Assembly: GCA_014800525.1 (NCBI GenBank)
Contig: JAAVFV010000057.1
Span: 1 to 35,211 of the forward strand
Direction of reading: 5' to 3'
From: Bacteroidales bacterium
GTDB taxonomy: Bacteria; Bacteroidota; Bacteroidia; Bacteroidales; Muribaculaceae
Length of the DNA: 35,211 bases
Shown: positions 34,689 through 35,211 of the stretch, piece after piece
How the letters are laid out: every line of letters starts with the position of its first letter
Position numbering within the stretch: the first letter of the stretch is position 1
The notes under the pieces: generated by a model
What the model was told of the DNA's origin: nothing
The model's database searches: none
Seen by the model: the letters and a program-made list of their open reading frames with translations, nothing else
Position numbers and translations under genes: made by a program

Positions 34689-35211
34689 CTGTCCGATAAA
34701 AATCAAATATATCCAATAATCATGGCTCGAACACTGATTTTACGGCGTTCGAGTCTGATTTTTATTTTACAAGCCCCCTCAGTCAAAAAGTGATGGTTGA
34801 GGAGGGGCTTCGGAAGCTTCTGAAAGGATGATTTCCCATTCCTTTTCGGGATTATTGAAAAGACTATAGAAGTCCACATAATACATCAAGGTAATTCTGA
34901 CCATTGTCGCCAGTCCTGAGAAGCTCCATTGTCGTTTCAACCCTTTCTGCATGACCATCAGAAGTAGGTTTGCGATAAGGGTAACCCATATCTGGATCTT
35001 GATGGCGTTTGCACTTTCGTCATAAAAGTATTTCAAGGGGAAGTTCTGTTTCATCTGTTTGAAAAGCAGTTCAATCTCCCAACGCTGGCGGTAGATGGCT
35101 ATAATCTCACTCGGATCTGCCTCCATATCGTTGGTAAGCAATGATACGAGCTTACGCTTTCTGGGATCGATGTAAGTGATTATACGGGATTTATGACGTA
35201 TGATATCTCCG
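34689..35211 (-). mobile_element. Insertion sequence of the IS4 family, partial
   Basis: The transposase gene runs off the window. The end of the element is probably between its stop (34779) and about 34680; ctgtccgataaaaatcaaat at 34689 is a candidate terminal repeat, but the other end is not in view, so it cannot be compared. A short inverted repeat (ctcgaac 34726-34732 / gttcgag 34747-34753) lies inside. Confidence 0.5.
34779..35211 (-). CDS. IS4-family transposase, C-terminal part
   Basis: The frame is open to the window edge, so 143 residues of a longer protein are seen. The YREK signature of IS4 transposases (Y-2-R-3-E-6-K) is complete in IYRQRWEIELLFKQMKQN, which supplies the catalytic Glu of the DDE triad; the two Asp residues lie upstream outside the window. 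The following FPLKYFYDESANAIKIQIW and the short C-terminal tail PQPSLFD are familiar from Bacteroidales members. Nothing in the visible part is broken, so the element may be active. Confidence 0.9.
   Translation of the reverse strand, partial: GDIIRHKSRIITYIDPRKRKLVSLLTNDMEADPSEIIAIYRQRWEIELLFKQMKQNFPLKYFYDESANAIKIQIWVTLIANLLLMVMQKGLKRQWSFSGLATMVRITLMYYVDFYSLFNNPEKEWEIILSEASEAPPQPSLFD

Overview
The window looks like chromosomal DNA from a gut Bacteroidales, most likely of the Muribaculaceae type; this is inferred from gene families and promoters, not from a marker gene. The signs are BspA-like leucine-rich-repeat surface proteins, a PorZ-like type IX secretion protein, Bacteroidetes-style promoters (-33 TTTG, 20-bp gap, -7 TAnnTTTG), a YfhO membrane protein and an Rpn-family nuclease. 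Most genes are intact housekeeping or envelope genes. Mobile or degraded DNA sits at the two ends and around 2.8-5.0 kb.

Layout. 1-330 is the C-terminal part of an Rpn-family nuclease, followed by an EamA/DMT exporter (+) and a secreted LRR protein (-). 2782-4443 is an orphan phage portal-like gene, apparently truncated at its 3' end. 4444-5023 is gene-free but holds an intrinsic terminator and a 335-bp element with near-perfect 36-40 bp inverted ends and two internal stem-loops. 5024-9732 is a galactose module (exported GH2 beta-galactosidase, galactokinase, galactose mutarotase). 9845-13807 (-) is a tightly packed group: YfhO-like protein, methyltransferase-like protein, XerD-type recombinase. 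An Lrp/AsnC regulator with a basic AT-hook-like tail follows (-).

15008-17922 (-) is aroQ, an O-methyltransferase, rbfA and a LolC/E-type permease. tRNA-Asp (-) and tRNA-Pro (+) are divergent and have closely similar promoters. panB (-) and a WecA-like sugar-phosphate transferase (+) are also divergent. The latter leads into a Wza-like exporter, a Wzc-like tyrosine kinase and a CpsB/YwqE-type PHP phosphatase, which form a capsule/exopolysaccharide control and export set without any glycosyltransferase. leuS, an RdgB-type NTPase, a PorZ-like protein, a second LRR protein and trmB follow (+). The last 1.3 kb holds a 40-residue single-span membrane protein (-), degenerate direct repeats, a doubtful short ORF and the C-terminal part of an IS4-family transposase running off the end.

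How the parts work together. The galactose genes describe lactose or beta-galactoside cleavage outside the cytoplasm, anomer conversion and phosphorylation, but no transporter, galT or galE is present. The polysaccharide set supplies the lipid-linked first sugar, outer-membrane export, chain-length control and its dephosphorylation. The PorZ-like and LRR proteins belong to the cell surface. The most unusual items are the 335-bp structured element with solo copies of its ends elsewhere in the window, the lone portal gene, the shared promoter block of the two tRNAs, and the small membrane protein beside the repeats.
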